A program made the position numbers and the translations under genes. A DNA stretch of 64,000 nucleotides, taken from the NCBI GenBank assembly GCA_001695595.3, contig MBPM02000081.1, forward strand, positions 248,001 through 312,000. Direction: 5' to 3'. This document shows positions 35,848 to 46,487 of the stretch, one piece after another (position 1 is the stretch's first letter; every line of letters begins with the position of its first letter). The stretch comes from Plasmopara viticola (taxonomy: Eukaryota; Oomycota; Peronosporomycetes; Peronosporales; Peronosporaceae). The notes beneath the pieces are model-generated. The model saw only the letters and a list, made by a program, of their open reading frames with translations, made no database searches and was not told the DNA's origin.

Positions 35848-36081
35848 GGTGATGTTACTGCGGAAGAATACGTCAAAGTTGCGTGGAAAGTCGCGGTCTT
35901 AACGTCGAAAAGTAGTCTTGGGATGAGTTGCATCTGAGATTGGTGTCGCATATGAGAATTGATATCACGATTGAGAATCAACCCTCCAGCCAATCACAGA
36001 GAAGAAATGCCAATCAATTTAATTCAGAAAAACATCAGTGCCTGCCCGTTAGCGAAAAGTGCCTGCCCGGTATCATTTCCC

Positions 36082-36308
36082 TTTTAATAAGACGCAAGCT
36101 AAAATCGTAATTGATACTTAACTTTTATAATTCATTTAAAGTCCTTTCAAATCGACACGTATGCTGGTATCTCATGTGCTGACTTATCACCAATCAAATC
36201 TGCCAGTCTATTCTGAAAAGCTCTACTCCCATACCAATCATTTTTATTTTTATTTTGCCAGGTAACAAAGTATTCGGTCAGCTCCTTGTCGATTGCCCCC
36301 TCGTCCCC
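36082..36308 (+). promoter_or_regulatory. Truncated proximal 5' flank of A3, Inr-like site
   Basis: 227 bp of ancestral flank remain between the MULE and the A3 ATG. A TCATTTTT at 36238-36245, preceded by ACCAA, resembles the oomycete initiator consensus (TCATTYY) about 65-70 bp before the start codon. The same site is present before A4 (51207-51214) but altered before A1 and A2. Confidence 0.4.
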
Positions 36309-37871
36309 ATGCGTGGCGCATACTACGTGACTACTGCGCTTCTCGTCGTAGCTAGCAGCCAAGCAACTGCAGGCTTTGACCAGGCCGAGTATCAGCAAGC
36401 ACCTAACAATGACGGCGTGACGTCTGGTGGCAACGTTAATAAGTTGTTGCCGAGGCATGTTCTTCGAGAAAGTCCTATTGCAAAGGACACGTTGACGGTC
36501 GACGCGGGCAGTGAAGAGCGCATGTTGGGACATTTCTCGAACGAGATTGGTTTCTCAAAAGAGCTAGATCAGAATGTCATCAGTTCGGCTAGTAAGATCA
36601 GAACGGGTGCAGATGATGTGATTGCGGAAGCTACGGAAGGAATTGAACAGTATAAGCAATTGAAACCTGTGTTTAAAGCCTTAATCAGCAAGCGGAAGCG
36701 CATTGACCCGACGCCTAACAATGTGGGTGGACAAGCACTGCATACGTTAAATATAGAAACGCCTCAAGTGCCAGTGGCAAACATTGCGTCATTCGCATCG
36801 GCGAAAAGTCTGAGAAACAATAAGCCGAATGTCGATTTGCAAAAAACTGCAAGGATTATGGCGCAGCACGACTACCGACCCGCGCCTCCAGGCTCCTTTA
36901 CATTTAAAGCCGCCGTTCCTGATAGTCGACCGAACAAGCTGCTGAGAGCTCAGAAGGCGTTGGAGTTCGACTTGAACAAATATCCCGACGAGGTCGAGAT
37001 TAGAAACAGCAAGCACCAGCGGATCGACTCAATGCGTAACAGCGTGGGCGGGCAAGCATCGCATGCTTTGCCAAATCCAGAAAAATCTCTGGGGTCGGTG
37101 GCAATCTATCCAACAAAATCTCTGATACCGCTGACAAATAATGCGGAAACTGTATTGGCAATAAGATTGGGAAGACATTCGTCGAAATTCATTGTGAAAA
37201 ATGCTATTAAATCTGTAGCGGAGCACAACCTTCAACACAAGCCTTTAGTCTCTTCTACGACTATTGCCGCCGATCCTGGTGGTCAACTTAACAAACCGCT
37301 GATCGCTCAGAAGGCATTAGAGGTTGGCAATATCAAATACCCTGACAAGGTGGATTCGCATTTAGTCAACCATCCTCTTCCCTTGCTAGAAGGAAATGAG
37401 CAATCCGCGCATCCCGCAACGACGAAGGGTCAAAGCGTTCCCATAAATTGGGAGGATGAAATTGCGGAAGGCCCTAATGTGGGACCTAAAGTCGTGGTAG
37501 ATGATAAGGTGAAAAAAATTCACGAGGCGTTTCTGAAGGCGTTTAGCCTGCCATTTCACCAGTATCCGCAAGAGACGGCTAAGATGCTTCGCTTTCTCGG
37601 ATGGCATAACTCAAGTCCAAATTACGGCATTCTTCTTGAATCACTCATAACCCTGGCAACTTCGCAAAAGCCAGATGTCTCAAAGAGAGTGTTGGGCCCA
37701 GATATGAAAAAGTTGTTGGGGACTGGTGAGTCGGCTTTGCAGGCTACTAAGGTGAATTTGGACGCGGCCTACACGGCGAAATTGGCCATCATGTACGAGT
37801 TGTTCTATGAATTCTACCTTGGCGGTGGGCCTTCGAAAGTCAGATCCCATCAATCGATATTTGAGCATTAA
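36309..37871 (+). CDS. Effector A3: secreted RxLR-like repeat protein
   Basis: 520 residues, intronless. The signal peptide is residues 1-21 (MRGAYYVTTALLVV). The RxLR position reads RHVLR (49-53), so the strict four-residue window is HVLR, with EER at 69-71. Two ~107-residue repeats and the common C-terminal domain follow. Near the end six residues (IVIDKL in A1, A2 and A4) are missing, so the tail reads GGGPSKV. MRGAYYV is chosen as the start over an in-frame ATG 18 codons upstream. Secreted effector candidate; function unknown. Differences from A2 and A4 are spread along the gene, which argues against very recent duplication. Confidence 0.87.
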   Translation: MRGAYYVTTALLVVASSQATAGFDQAEYQQAPNNDGVTSGGNVNKLLPRHVLRESPIAKDTLTVDAGSEERMLGHFSNEIGFSKELDQNVISSASKIRTGADDVIAEATEGIEQYKQLKPVFKALISKRKRIDPTPNNVGGQALHTLNIETPQVPVANIASFASAKSLRNNKPNVDLQKTARIMAQHDYRPAPPGSFTFKAAVPDSRPNKLLRAQKALEFDLNKYPDEVEIRNSKHQRIDSMRNSVGGQASHALPNPEKSLGSVAIYPTKSLIPLTNNAETVLAIRLGRHSSKFIVKNAIKSVAEHNLQHKPLVSSTTIAADPGGQLNKPLIAQKALEVGNIKYPDKVDSHLVNHPLPLLEGNEQSAHPATTKGQSVPINWEDEIAEGPNVGPKVVVDDKVKKIHEAFLKAFSLPFHQYPQETAKMLRFLGWHNSSPNYGILLESLITLATSQKPDVSKRVLGPDMKKLLGTGESALQATKVNLDAAYTAKLAIMYELFYEFYLGGGPSKVRSHQSIFEH

Positions 37872-39239
37872 ACTTGGGTCAGTAGCATTGATGCTACTTA
37901 ATAAATCTGTATTATGGTTGAAGGGAGCGTGACGATCGCTGTTGACTAAATTACGGAGTGAGTTGGAAAAGTTTATCAATACTTTTTTTTAAAAAAAAAA
38001 TCAATTTTAAAACGTAGGTAATTTAGCAATTTGACTCCCCGACCTTAGTGAAACTTTCTGTATGCTCTAAATAATAAGGGCAAAACCCAACAAATTGATA
38101 TATTTAATACCAAAGCGGTTAATGCTAGAGCACTGCAAGAGCAAATACGTCACGGTCTCCCTCGTCAAAGCACCGCCAGTCACCTAAATGTTGTCTTTTG
38201 ACGTGTGTTATGTATTTGAAAGCGTATTGATCTTGACAGCATCGGTCACTCATTCTCGCGTTCACTCGTTCTCGCGCTAAGTTACTCTGCCAGTTTTTTA
38301 TGATTGGTCATAGAACCCAACGCTTAAAGAAATAAACCAGTTGATCAACTTTTACAAACAGCACGGAGCGCTTGAGTATATATTTTTACGCCATTACGCG
38401 TGCAGTTGTGTTGCTGAAGATAAGGCTGCAATAGCGATTCTACAAGTAAGAACCTTTGAAAAAGGGGCGCAAGCTATTAGATGGCGCCGAAGGACCACAA
38501 TAAGTAGGCTTGCATTTCCATTGAGAAATAGTGTACATCATCCATCGTTGTCCTCAGTGCTAATGCCACCTCGTTAAGTACTCCTGCATTCACGTAATGC
38601 CACAAAGCTATTCGCTGGGACGTGCAAGTTCTTGTCAGCATCTCTACTTCGATGTTGCTCTTGTCGCCACCTCCGTATGAGTTCGTTAGTCGTGAGCTTC
38701 TCAAGGAAGAGCACTAAACGGTGAGCACTTCAGTCATAGAGAAGGCCACGCACATCAACCAGCAACTTTTCCTTCGAGCCGCAGGTAGAAACTTTTTAAG
38801 GGTGAGCGCCATTAACGACTGCAAAAAACGTCGAGGGTAAGAAAGCCAAGACTATGTATGAGCCGTGTGGGATAGCACTTAGTTAAGCGTTAATTATATC
38901 AAAAAGATGCATAGGATGCAAAGTGTTTGCTGCCGCGTGATTCATGGACCAAGAAGTAGCGAATGTAACGTATCCTTCATCCCATGTGAGCGAACACTCG
39001 TTTTGCGATGGCTGTGGCATACATCTTACTGTAAGTATTATTGTTTGAAGTGCTCAAACTCAATCTGCGCCTGCTGGTAGGACATGAGAGGGGGTGGACT
39101 ACGTCTAGGCTTCCGCCTCGTCAGTGTTTAGTATAAGTAAATGATGAGGCGCAGCAGGTGGAGGAGCCTTGGAGGCCGAAGTAACCTTCTTGAAGGTTGA
39201 CTCGATCTTCGGGAATGGCCTGACCGACTTGCAACCGTC
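37872..39239 (+). repeat. A 3' flank, unit 3
   Basis: Colinear with 22712-24080. The AATAAA found after A1, A2 and A4 reads AATACT here (about 37979), followed by a T-then-A homopolymer run. Contains the conserved 78-codon frame (38341-38577). It ends at the copia insertion, duplicated site TACAC at 39240-39244. Confidence 0.65.
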
Positions 39240-39244
39240 TACAC

Positions 39245-39509
39245 TGTTGTTTGCTGCAGGTCTCCAGTAGAAGGCAAAATTGAAAGCGAATATATTAGGT
39301 CCTTAGTTCGGTTCTCTCCCTATGCTACCTTTAAGCCTTTCCTTCTAGAGGCTTCTCGAAGCTTCTCTTAGCTTCTATACGTCTATCCAAACGCGCCTAT
39401 ACAATATAGCGTCTATCCACACGCACCTATACAAGTTGCGTCTGTCCATACGCGCTTACACAAGATAGATACGCTCGCGCAACCTATACCTTATCCTGTA
39501 TCTTAAACA
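39245..39509 (-). repeat. Copia 3' LTR
   Basis: 265 bp, TGTTG...AAACA. Contains three direct ~30-bp repeats starting GTCT(A/G)TCCA at 39381, 39411 and 39440. Confidence 0.92.
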
Positions 39510-42500
39510 CTCCTCCTCGCGGTCGTATCGACTTGTCTGCATCTAGTTTTAACCCTATCAGGCCACGGAGCTTTGACAGCTTGTGCTGGTCCACTGGTTT
39601 TGTAAGCAGGTCCGCGATCATGAGCTCCAACCGTACATAACGCGGTCCCACGATTCTGCGACGGGTAATTTCCTTGATGAATTTAAATCGCACGTCAAGG
39701 TGTTCCGACTTTAGAGATGAGGTCTCGCCTTCAGTCTGACGAATAACTGCCTGGTTATCAACATGCATTTGCATGGGCAGAGCTGGCGTAAGTCCCACCT
39801 CTTTCACCATCTCTCGAATCCCAAGAAGTTCGCGTGCTGACTCGGAAGCTGCAACAAACTCGGCCTCCATCGTAGATGATGAGACTCCTCCTTGTTTCTT
39901 TGCAGACCAGCTCACAGGCATCCCATAAAAAAAACCATGTTGCCTGTTAGAGACTTTCTGTCCCCCTTATCGGCAGCGAAGTCAGCATCGCTGTATAACT
40001 CTAGAGTGAATACCTTCTCGCGCATATTGTTAGCGCGCATCTCAAGCTTCATCATTTTGCTTCCACTTAGATAGCGAGCAATCCTCTTCGCTAGCTTCCA
40101 GTCTCGCACGTGGGGCGCGTGAGATCGACGCGTCGCCTTATGAACTGCGAACAAGATGTCTGGCCGCGTACATCTCGCGACCCAGAGCAAACTTCCGACA
40201 AAAAACTGAAACGAACGAATAGTTGGCTTACTTAAGTCTGCGCCTCCCTGTGGCAGCACATTGCCCGGCGCGCATTCATCAAAGCAGTCTTCGCCTATAG
40301 GCGCTCGCGTTTAGTTTGCCAATTCTATACCGTGCTCTCGCAACAACGCGCCTATGGCCTCCTCCTGACCCAGTGCATGAGTATGCACGTTGATCGCTGT
40401 TACTCGTACTCCAAGGAACTTCGATACCGGTCCAATGTTCTTGATCGATAGCGATGCCATCGCGACGAAAAAGTCATCCGCTGCTGCAGCCCTTGTTGCT
40501 GTGACAAGAAGGTCATTTACGTAGACACCCACCACTATCACTTCTTCTGTGTCGCGCTTGAAATATAGGCCCATGTCGCTAAAACACTGCTTTAAACCTG
40601 CTTCTGTAAGCTTTGCGTGTAATAGCTTGTTCCACATTCGTCCCGCCTGCTTCAATCCGTACAGGCTCTTCGTTAGCTATAGTGCAACCTCGCTCGCATT
40701 GCCCACTCGAAGCGCCTTGAGCTGCTCTTCTTTGATTCTCATTCCACTTGGTACGTGCAGTAAACTTTCAAGGTGCCCCTCCGTTTCGGCCTTGACATAG
40801 GCGTTTGGGATGTCACCATGTTTTGCCGGCACACCCCACGTCGCCGAGAGTCCTAAAATTACCTTTACTGTAGACATGTCCATAAAGGCGGCAAAGGTAA
40901 GCCCGTAATCAATGCCGAAGACTTGTTCATTCCCACACGCGACCAATCGTGCTTCAAGACGCTCCACTGCCCCGTTCGCATCGGTCTAAGTCTTGAAGAC
41001 CCATTTGCTGTGCAGCATGTTAGCTCCAGCCGATCTCTTAATCACATTCCAGACGCTGTTATCTTCAAGCGCCGAAATTTTCTCAAGCATTGCTTGTCTC
41101 CATTCTGCAGCCTTCGGGCTGCGCATTGCTTCAGCGTACGTTCTTGGATCTGCTATATGAACTTGCACAACAGTCCCAATAGTATCCGCACGCTGACTTA
41201 TGTCTTGTGCCGCGCGCCTTGTCACCCCACGCGTGACATGTGGTGCACGCATCCACGGCTTCTAAATTGCCGTGATCTCGTTTTTGTCAGCGGCATCTCG
41301 ACTCAGCGATGTATCCTCTTTAGTGCCATGACTATGCTGCTGCTGCTCGATCGTCTTGTTGATTGATTACTCGAAATTTTTGACATGTTGTGTCACGATT
41401 ACGACCTTGTCCTTTCGCAAATATACGCGATAACCCTTGGTTTATTGCTGCGGCCCACAATAGTTCCAACTTGTGCCCGATGCGCAGGCGAGTTCTTCCT
41501 CGGGTCGCGATACACCGTGCACATCGAACAAACGCAACGATCTCGCGAAGATCAGGCACTTGCTTTGTAAGTACTTCGATTGGGAACGCATTATTAGCGT
41601 TCGCGGATGAGGGACTTCTGTTCGGAATGTACGCCGAGTACTCAACCGCATCTCCCCAGAAGGACAGCGGAAGCTTGCTTGCGAATATCATGGATCGTGC
41701 CATGTTTAGCACTGTCCGATGCATGCGTTCAGCTTTTCCGTTTGATGCTTGGTTCCTGGCCTCGCTCACTTGTCATGAAACGCCGACAGACTTACAAAAT
41801 AGATCGACATTCCGGTATTCGCCTCCACCGTAACTTCGTAAAACATGGACGCGGCAGTCGAAACGCTTCTTCAAGAATATCAAGAAGTGCTTAAACTTCT
41901 TTGCCGCTTCATCCTTGGTACGCGCGAGAAAGACTCGACAGTAATTGCTTTTGTGATCAATAAAGTCGATGAGGTATCGTTTTCCCAGTCGGTCTTCGGG
42001 CGTCAGCGGCCCTTGAGATCCGAGCAGATGACACCACCAATGCGATCTATCGGAGAGTGCATACCCGTATCCTTCTTTGATTGCGAGTTCTTGGTTTGCT
42101 TACTTTGCGCACACGTGATGCACACCATGCGCTGGTGGTTTGTAAGCTCAATACCAGATCCCGGCTCGCGTGCCATCCGCTCGATTGTGTCACACGAGAG
42201 ATGACCAAAACGCCGACGGAAGTGCATAAGTGATCCCCGCTTAACACAATCTCCTTCTTCGTGATCCTTCTTCTTCGTAGTCACGGTCATGATAGCACCA
42301 GCCTCACCAGCGCTAACGTCTCTGCCTTGTGTCTCAACAATGAGCACGTTGTTCTGCATTGCTACATCAAATATGACTTCACCCGTGCTAAGAGATCTGA
42401 TCGTTCGCTGACCGTCTTCGTACACTAGGCCGCACCCTTTGAGCTCCAGCTTTCCATACGACAATATGTTGCAAGCTAACATTGGCGCGTAGTAGACATC

Positions 42501-43971
42501 TGTTATGCGAATGATACACGGTTTACCACACGCCATTACTCGTAACAGCACACTACCAACCATCGATAGCTGGAGAGTTTTGCCGACTGCTACTAAGCAT
42601 TTGCCGTCGCACTCCGAAGCATCTTCGAGCAGTGCTGCATCGTTCACGAGATGCCGGCTTGATCCGCTATTCAAGATCTTCTTCATTGTGCTGACATCTT
42701 GTACACACAGAGTGTAGTTGACCACATCATTCGGCTTTTTATCCTTCTTCCAACCGCCCTTTGCGCCTTTGGTCTTATTCTTCTTCGCGCTGGGGCAAAA
42801 TGCCAAAATATGCCCCAATTTGCCACAACCAAAGCATGTTCGCGTCTCACTTCGTGGCTTGCTCTTAGTGATGTTAGCAACAACATCCTTTCCAAACGAA
42901 GGAGGGCCTCGAGTATCAACCTCAACACACTGTGCAAAGTGTGCGAGCTCTTCAGCTTGGGTAAGAAAGTCAAGACGCCTTATATCATACTTCGCCATGA
43001 GTACTGTGTGCAGGTCACTCGACGCGTAATGAACGATGTTGTCAAGTACTTGTGCGTTAGCACCTTCACATGCGTCACTTACTGCTACCAAGTACAAAAT
43101 ATGCTCGGGCCAGGATCTCTTGAGGTCTTTCTTCGCCGTGAACGATCTTATCGACTGTGATGCGGTAATTTTCGTCTTGAAAGTCTGATGTAGTCGCTTC
43201 ATGACATGATCAAGAGTCGGTGTCTGGCGCCACCAAGTCTCGACCTGCTTGTTGTAGTACCTTTCGGCTGCACCACTTAAGTAGTGGCCCAGCAGGTCGG
43301 TCTTTACGTCTTCCGACCAGTCAAAACCACACGCTGCTTGAGCATACTGTATCTGGCGCATAAATGTTCGCCCCCAGTCCAGAAAACCGGAGCCTAAATT
43401 CCCGATACAGCTCCGATCCGTCAAACTTGCGAATAGTCAATCTGCGCTGCCGTTCATCCGGTACACGCATCGCATGCTGTACGCCCGGCTCTATACGTCT
43501 TGCGTTGTCATGAGCCGCTGCGTAGTCAGCTGCACGAAATTGCGCTTGCTGCGGCACTTCGCCATGAGGGCCGCGCCATTCTGGCGGAACATACGGTCTT
43601 CTTCCTCCGTGCACTTGCTGTACTTGCTAACGGCCCTGGCCGTTCCTGTGGCGTACCTGCGAATGGCCTAATGCGTCGATACGCATTGGTCCACCGCCGC
43701 GGCCATTTCCAAGTGCAGAGTGGATCATTCCGGACTCAATTGCGCCGGGGATACGCTCATCCTCATCCCTCTTTACTTGGGACGCCTCGATCTGCGCCAT
43801 CCGCGCTTGGAGGTCCACGAGGGTGGCCAGAATTCTTGCCGATACGTCGTCGCCTCTTTTGCGAGCTGCCAACGTCCTTTCTACGACCACTGGAGATGAT
43901 TCGGCCCTTTCGCGGCCGGAGTCGAAGCTTACTGCGCCTGGCGCGTCGTCTGGTCCAGTCGTTGGGCTCAA
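39484..43971 (-). pseudogene. Copia gag-pol polyprotein remnant
   Basis: From right to left: gag-like segment (43971-43321), then a CCHC zinc knuckle [14 protein letters not shown] within 43424-42003. A protease site reads NSGSSRHLV, where the catalytic motif is normally DSG. The GAG-pre-integrase ([10 protein letters not shown]) and integrase zinc cysteines (CITCAQSK) follow. The integrase core is broken but SNGKAERMHRTV near 41740 remains. RT segments are WVFKT, GIDYGLTFAAF, LKQAGRMWNKLL and YVNDLLVTA (normally YVDD). RNase H and tail segments are LYSDADFAADKGDRKS, SSSTMEAEFVAASE and MIADLLTKP. Several frameshifts and stops separate these pieces. Both a protease and an RT catalytic aspartate are changed to Asn, so the element is inactive. 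Confidence 0.93.
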
Positions 43972-43975
43972 AACC

Positions 43976-44224
43976 TGTTGTTTGCTGCAGGTCTCCAGTA
44001 GAAAGCAGAATTGAAAGCGAATATATATGGTCCTATGTTCGCTTCTCTCCCTATGTTACCTCTAAGCCTTCTGAAGCTTCTCTTAGCTTCTATACGTCTA
44101 TCCAAAAGGCGCCTATACAATATGGCGTCTATCCACACGCACCTATACAAGTTGCGTCTGTCCATACGCGCCTACACAAGATAGATACGCTCGCGCAACC
44201 TATGCCTTACCTGTATCTTCAACA
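43976..44224 (-). repeat. Copia 5' LTR
   Basis: 249 bp, TGTTG...CAACA, transcriptionally the upstream LTR since the element reads on the minus strand. Carries the same three ~30-bp internal repeats (44096, 44127 and 44156). Confidence 0.92.
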
Positions 44225-44322
44225 TACACTGCCTTTTTGGCCACCAATCAGTTCTGTTAATATTTACTTACTAACCAAATTTGTCACGAAATCTTTGAAA
44301 AGCTTCCCCCCCGTTTCTCCCT

Positions 44323-46487
44323 ATGCGCGGCACATACTACCAAGCTATCGCGTTACTCATTGCGGCCAGCTGTTCGGCTTCTGAATTTGACCAGACCGAG
44401 CCTGAAAAAGTACCTAACAATAATTCTGTGACGTCTGGTGGCACCGTTAACAAGATGCTGCCGAAGCGAGTTCTTCGAAGAAGTCGTGACCTAAAGAACA
44501 AATTGGCGGTCCACGCGGGCGGTGAAGACCGCATGTTGAATTGTTTTTCGAACGAAAACAATCTCTTAAAAGGAATAGATCAGACCATCACAAGAGCAGC
44601 TAATGCGATGGGAACAAATTAAGACGATGTGATTGTGAAAGCTGCATAGGCAATGACAAACTATAAGCAATTGGATCCTACGTTGAATATCATTAATAGC
44701 AAGCACCAGCTCATCAAACCAAGACCTATCAATGTGTATAGACAAGCACTGCTGCATGCTACACCAAATCCAAAAAAGTCTGTGGTGGCGGTGCCGAACG
44801 ACGTGCCGTTCGTATTGGCAAATAGACTGGAGAGAGAAAAGTCGACAAACACAGTCAATTATGCTGGAAGACCTATAACGCAGCATGACTACCGACCTGC
44901 ATCTTTAGGCTCTCCGACGACCAGCGCCGTTGCCCCTGATGGCCAATTTAATAAGCAGTTGATCACTCAGAAGGCGTTAGAGTTCGACTTGATTAAACGA
45001 CCTGACGAGGTGAAGGTCAGAGACAGCAAACGCCAGCGCACCAACCCGATGCTTAACAATATGGATGGAGGAAAATTGCATGCTCGGCCAAATTTAAAAA
45101 AAAAATTCTGGTGCCGGTGGCAAACAATATGCCATTTGTATGGGCAACTAAACTGGGATGAAGTGAGCCGATTGTCACAGTCAATAATGTAAGACCTACA
45201 ACGCGGCATGACTACCGACGTGCACCTTCAGTCTCTTTCCCGATTCTCGCCGCTGCTCCTAATGGTCGACGTAACAAGCAGCCGGTTGTCCAAAAGGCGA
45301 TAAAGATCGGCACGGACAAATGCCCTGGCGAGTTGATGATTAAAAACAGCAAGCGTCCACGCATTCACCTGACGCTTAAGAATTTGAATGGAAAAGAACT
45401 GTATGTTACGCCGAATGCAGATAAAAATTCGGGGCCAGTGGCACACAATGCACCATTCGCATTGGTAAAAGATCGGAAAGAGACGAGACCATTGCCACTG
45501 TCAATAATGCTGTAAGACTTTAAAAACAACGCAGCACGGCAACCGGCTTGCGCTGCCCGGCTTTTCTGCAATTAGCGCCGCCGCTTCTGGTAGTCGACGT
45601 GAAACGCACTGGATCGCCCAGAAGGCGTTAGAGACTGACATGAACAGACATCCTGACGAGGTGGAGATCATAAACAAACAGCGCCAGCGTAATGACCTGA
45701 CACTTGACAATGTGGATGGAGATGAAGTGCATGCTCCACCAACTCTAGAAAAATCTGTGGTGGTGGTGGGAAGCAATGCGCCGTTCGTATTGGCAAGTAG
45801 ACTGAGGAGAAGAAAGCCGACTGTCATTATGATGAATGCAGTTAGATGTCTAACGGAGCACAACTACCGACCCGAAATTCCAGACTCTTCGTCGACTCTC
45901 CTAATGGTCCACTCAGCAACCAACTGATTGCTAATAAATTGAAATTGGACCTAAACAAACTTCCTGATGATGTGAATTTGCATTCGTCGAGGATCCTTTG
46001 CATTTGCAAAAGGAAAAGGCTCGTCCCGCTGTGTTAGACTGTCAAAGCGTTTCCGATGATTGAAGGGTGCGCATGTGTTTAATCGATAAGGTAAGTGAGG
46101 AAGAAGAAAAAGCCCACGAGGCATTTGTTAAGGCCATAAACCTGCCATTCCACCAGTATCTGCAAGAGACGGCTACGATGTTTCGCTTACTGAAATAGCA
46201 AGATAATTCAAGTCCAAACGCCAGGCATGTGTAAAGATCACTCAAGAGTCTGGCAAACTTGCAGAAAAAAGATACAAAGCAACTGCTGAAGCCAGATTTG
46301 GCAAAGTTACTGGGGGTTGGAAAGTATGCAGTGACGGCTAGTAAAATGAATTTAGAGGAGGCTTTCATTGTGATTTTGATTATCATGTACGAGTTGTTCT
46401 ATGAACTGCCACAGCAATGAAGTTTAGTCGAGAACTTAACTCCGAAACGTAACCGTCGTCATTGGATCTTGGAGCTTTTGAATCAAA
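44323..46487 (+). pseudogene. Effector B3 pseudogene, unit 3
   Basis: Starts with an intact ATG, signal peptide (MRGTYYQ...), canonical RVLR and EDR, then stops after 99 codons at a TAA where B4 has CGA (about 44620). A second TAG follows at about 44647. Further on, the frame is shifted at an expanded A run near 45098 and broken again in repeats 3 and 4 and in the C-terminal domain (TAG near 46197). The terminal TAA has become CAA (near 46483). All four repeats are present. The N-terminal 99-codon frame could still give a short secreted product with RVLR and EDR but no C-terminal domain. Confidence 0.88.

Larger units (their letters stand above)
31039..36081. mobile_element. Composite Mutator-like element with captured LRR gene
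   Basis: The ends are 177-bp inverted repeats (31039-31215 and 35905-36081) beginning GGGAAATGATACCGGGCA. Flanking 8-mers TTTAAGTA (31031-31038) and TTTTAATA (36082-36089) are a plausible decayed target duplication. Paralogous flanks at about 7215, 18235 and 51045 show the empty site. Inside are an LRR-protein fragment on the plus strand (31219-33125) and a broken transposase gene on the minus strand (35847-33648). A third, internal MULE end in the same orientation as the left end lies at 33126-33176. The shorter unit 33126-36081 is the basic transposon, and the longer unit appears to have moved as a whole using an outer end. Confidence 0.85.
39245..44224 (-). mobile_element. Ty1/copia LTR retrotransposon, degenerate
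   Basis: A 4,980-bp element with LTRs at 39245-39509 and 43976-44224 that begin TGTTG and end AACA. A perfect 5-bp target duplication TACAC flanks it (39240-39244 and 44225-44229). The unit 2 and unit 4 flanks show the uninterrupted site. The internal region reads on the minus strand, gag first at the right, then PR-IN-RT-RNase H, which is copia order. A purine tract (GAGGAGGAG on the minus strand) abuts the 3' LTR. The LTRs differ by one block of about 16 bp plus scattered substitutions, so the insertion is not recent. Confidence 0.95.

Noticed and set aside
43500..44384. 294-codon plus-strand open frame
   Set aside because: It is antisense to copia gag, crosses the LTR and continues into the B3 leader, so it is a chance frame in GC-rich sequence.
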